From Thermoprotei archaeon (lineage in GTDB: Archaea > Thermoproteota > Thermoprotei_A > Sulfolobales > Desulfurococcaceae), in the NCBI GenBank assembly GCA_003661825.1, contig QMWW01000087.1, positions 1-5,090 on the forward strand: DNA of 5,090 nt, given 5' to 3'. Position 1 is the stretch's first letter; every line of letters starts with the position of its first letter. Below the pieces are notes generated by a model. It was given only the letters and a program-made list of their open reading frames with translations. It had not been told where the DNA came from and did no database searches. Shown here piece by piece: positions 4,840-5,090 of the stretch. Both the position numbers and the translations under genes were made by a program.

Positions 4840-5090
4840 ATGTCTCTAGATATCGATAAGCTACTCAAAACCAAGGTATGCCCAAGGTGTGGAGCGCCAT
4901 TCAAGTGGCTTGAGAGACGCCGTGTAGGAAATAGGGTTTACTACTATGCTGTTCATGAGCTTCGTGTTGGGGGTAAGAGGTATATCAAGAAGTGCTACCT
5001 AGGTCCAGAGACCTATACCTACGTAACCAAACTACACTCTAGAGAGGGTCTCGAGCTGCGTGGGCTCGTGGATAGAGCTAGAGTTCTCGA
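4840..5090 (+). CDS. Zinc-binding protein of unknown function, N-terminal part, cut by right edge
   Basis: ATG 4840 opens a frame of 83 codons to the window edge. An in-frame TAG at 4837-4839 directly precedes it, so no upstream start is possible. GGAGAG (4829-4834) lies 5 bases upstream as ribosome binding site. The protein begins MSLDIDKLLKTKVCPRCGAP. C14 and C17 (CPRC), with H39 and C52 as possible partners, suggest a zinc site. The segment between is basic and aromatic (ERRRVGNRVYYYAVHELRV), followed by KKCYLGPETYTYV. This resembles conserved crenarchaeal proteins that I recall only as hypothetical. The basic zinc module hints at nucleic-acid binding, which is inference. No functional link to the peptide locus is evident. 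Confidence 0.75.
   Translation, partial: MSLDIDKLLKTKVCPRCGAPFKWLERRRVGNRVYYYAVHELRVGGKRYIKKCYLGPETYTYVTKLHSREGLELRGLVDRARVL

Noticed and set aside
4722..4904. 60-codon minus-strand frame at the right
   Set aside because: It overlaps the promoter, palindrome and start of the zinc-protein gene, whose CPRC motif and in-frame upstream stop make the plus strand the real one.
1..5090. CRISPR array, tRNA, rRNA or insertion sequence
   Set aside because: No regularly spaced repeats, tRNA-like or rRNA sequence, transposase motifs or terminal inverted repeats with target duplications were seen by eye.

Overview
The window looks like hyperthermophilic crenarchaeal DNA (Thermoprotei, Desulfurococcales-like). 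The support is codon use (AGA/AGG arginine, ATA isoleucine, CTA leucine), GGTG-type ribosome binding sites, TATA-box promoters without bacterial -35/-10 pairs, and T-tract termination. I cannot name a genus.

Layout: (1) 1-238, minus, the N-terminal part of a helix-turn-helix protein running off the left edge. (2) 239-357, a compact divergent promoter with a perfect 7-2-7 palindrome, TTAGCAAgtTTGCTAA, and a second copy of one half-site. (3) 358-960, plus, an ArsR-like winged-helix regulator. (4) 957-2597, minus, a half-size ABC exporter (six membrane segments plus ATPase) that meets the regulator tail to tail, with overlapping stop codons. (5) 2597-4054, minus, a radical SAM enzyme with an N-terminal PqqD-like peptide-recognition domain and a reduced SPASM (twitch-like) C-terminus. 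Its stop overlaps the exporter start, so the two form one operon. (6) 4275-4382, plus, divergent from that operon, a 35-residue peptide gene with a strong ribosome binding site and a hydrophobic, glycine-rich C-terminus containing Cys-X5-Cys. (7) 4383-4839, an intergenic stretch with a T-tract, possible remnants of a frameshifted gene, inverted repeats and two good TATA boxes. (8) 4840 to the right edge, plus, a zinc-binding protein of unknown function.

The central inference is that 358-4382 is an archaeal RiPP (ribosomally made, post-translationally modified peptide) locus: precursor peptide, radical SAM maturase with its own peptide-binding domain, ABC exporter and local regulator. The peptide has the organisation of a sactipeptide- or ranthipeptide-type thioether precursor, but it is not a family I recognise. 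An eight-base element, TTTGCTAA, occurs twice in the regulator promoter region and again immediately upstream of the precursor ribosome binding site, which ties the peptide to the regulators. No leader protease or separate immunity gene is visible.
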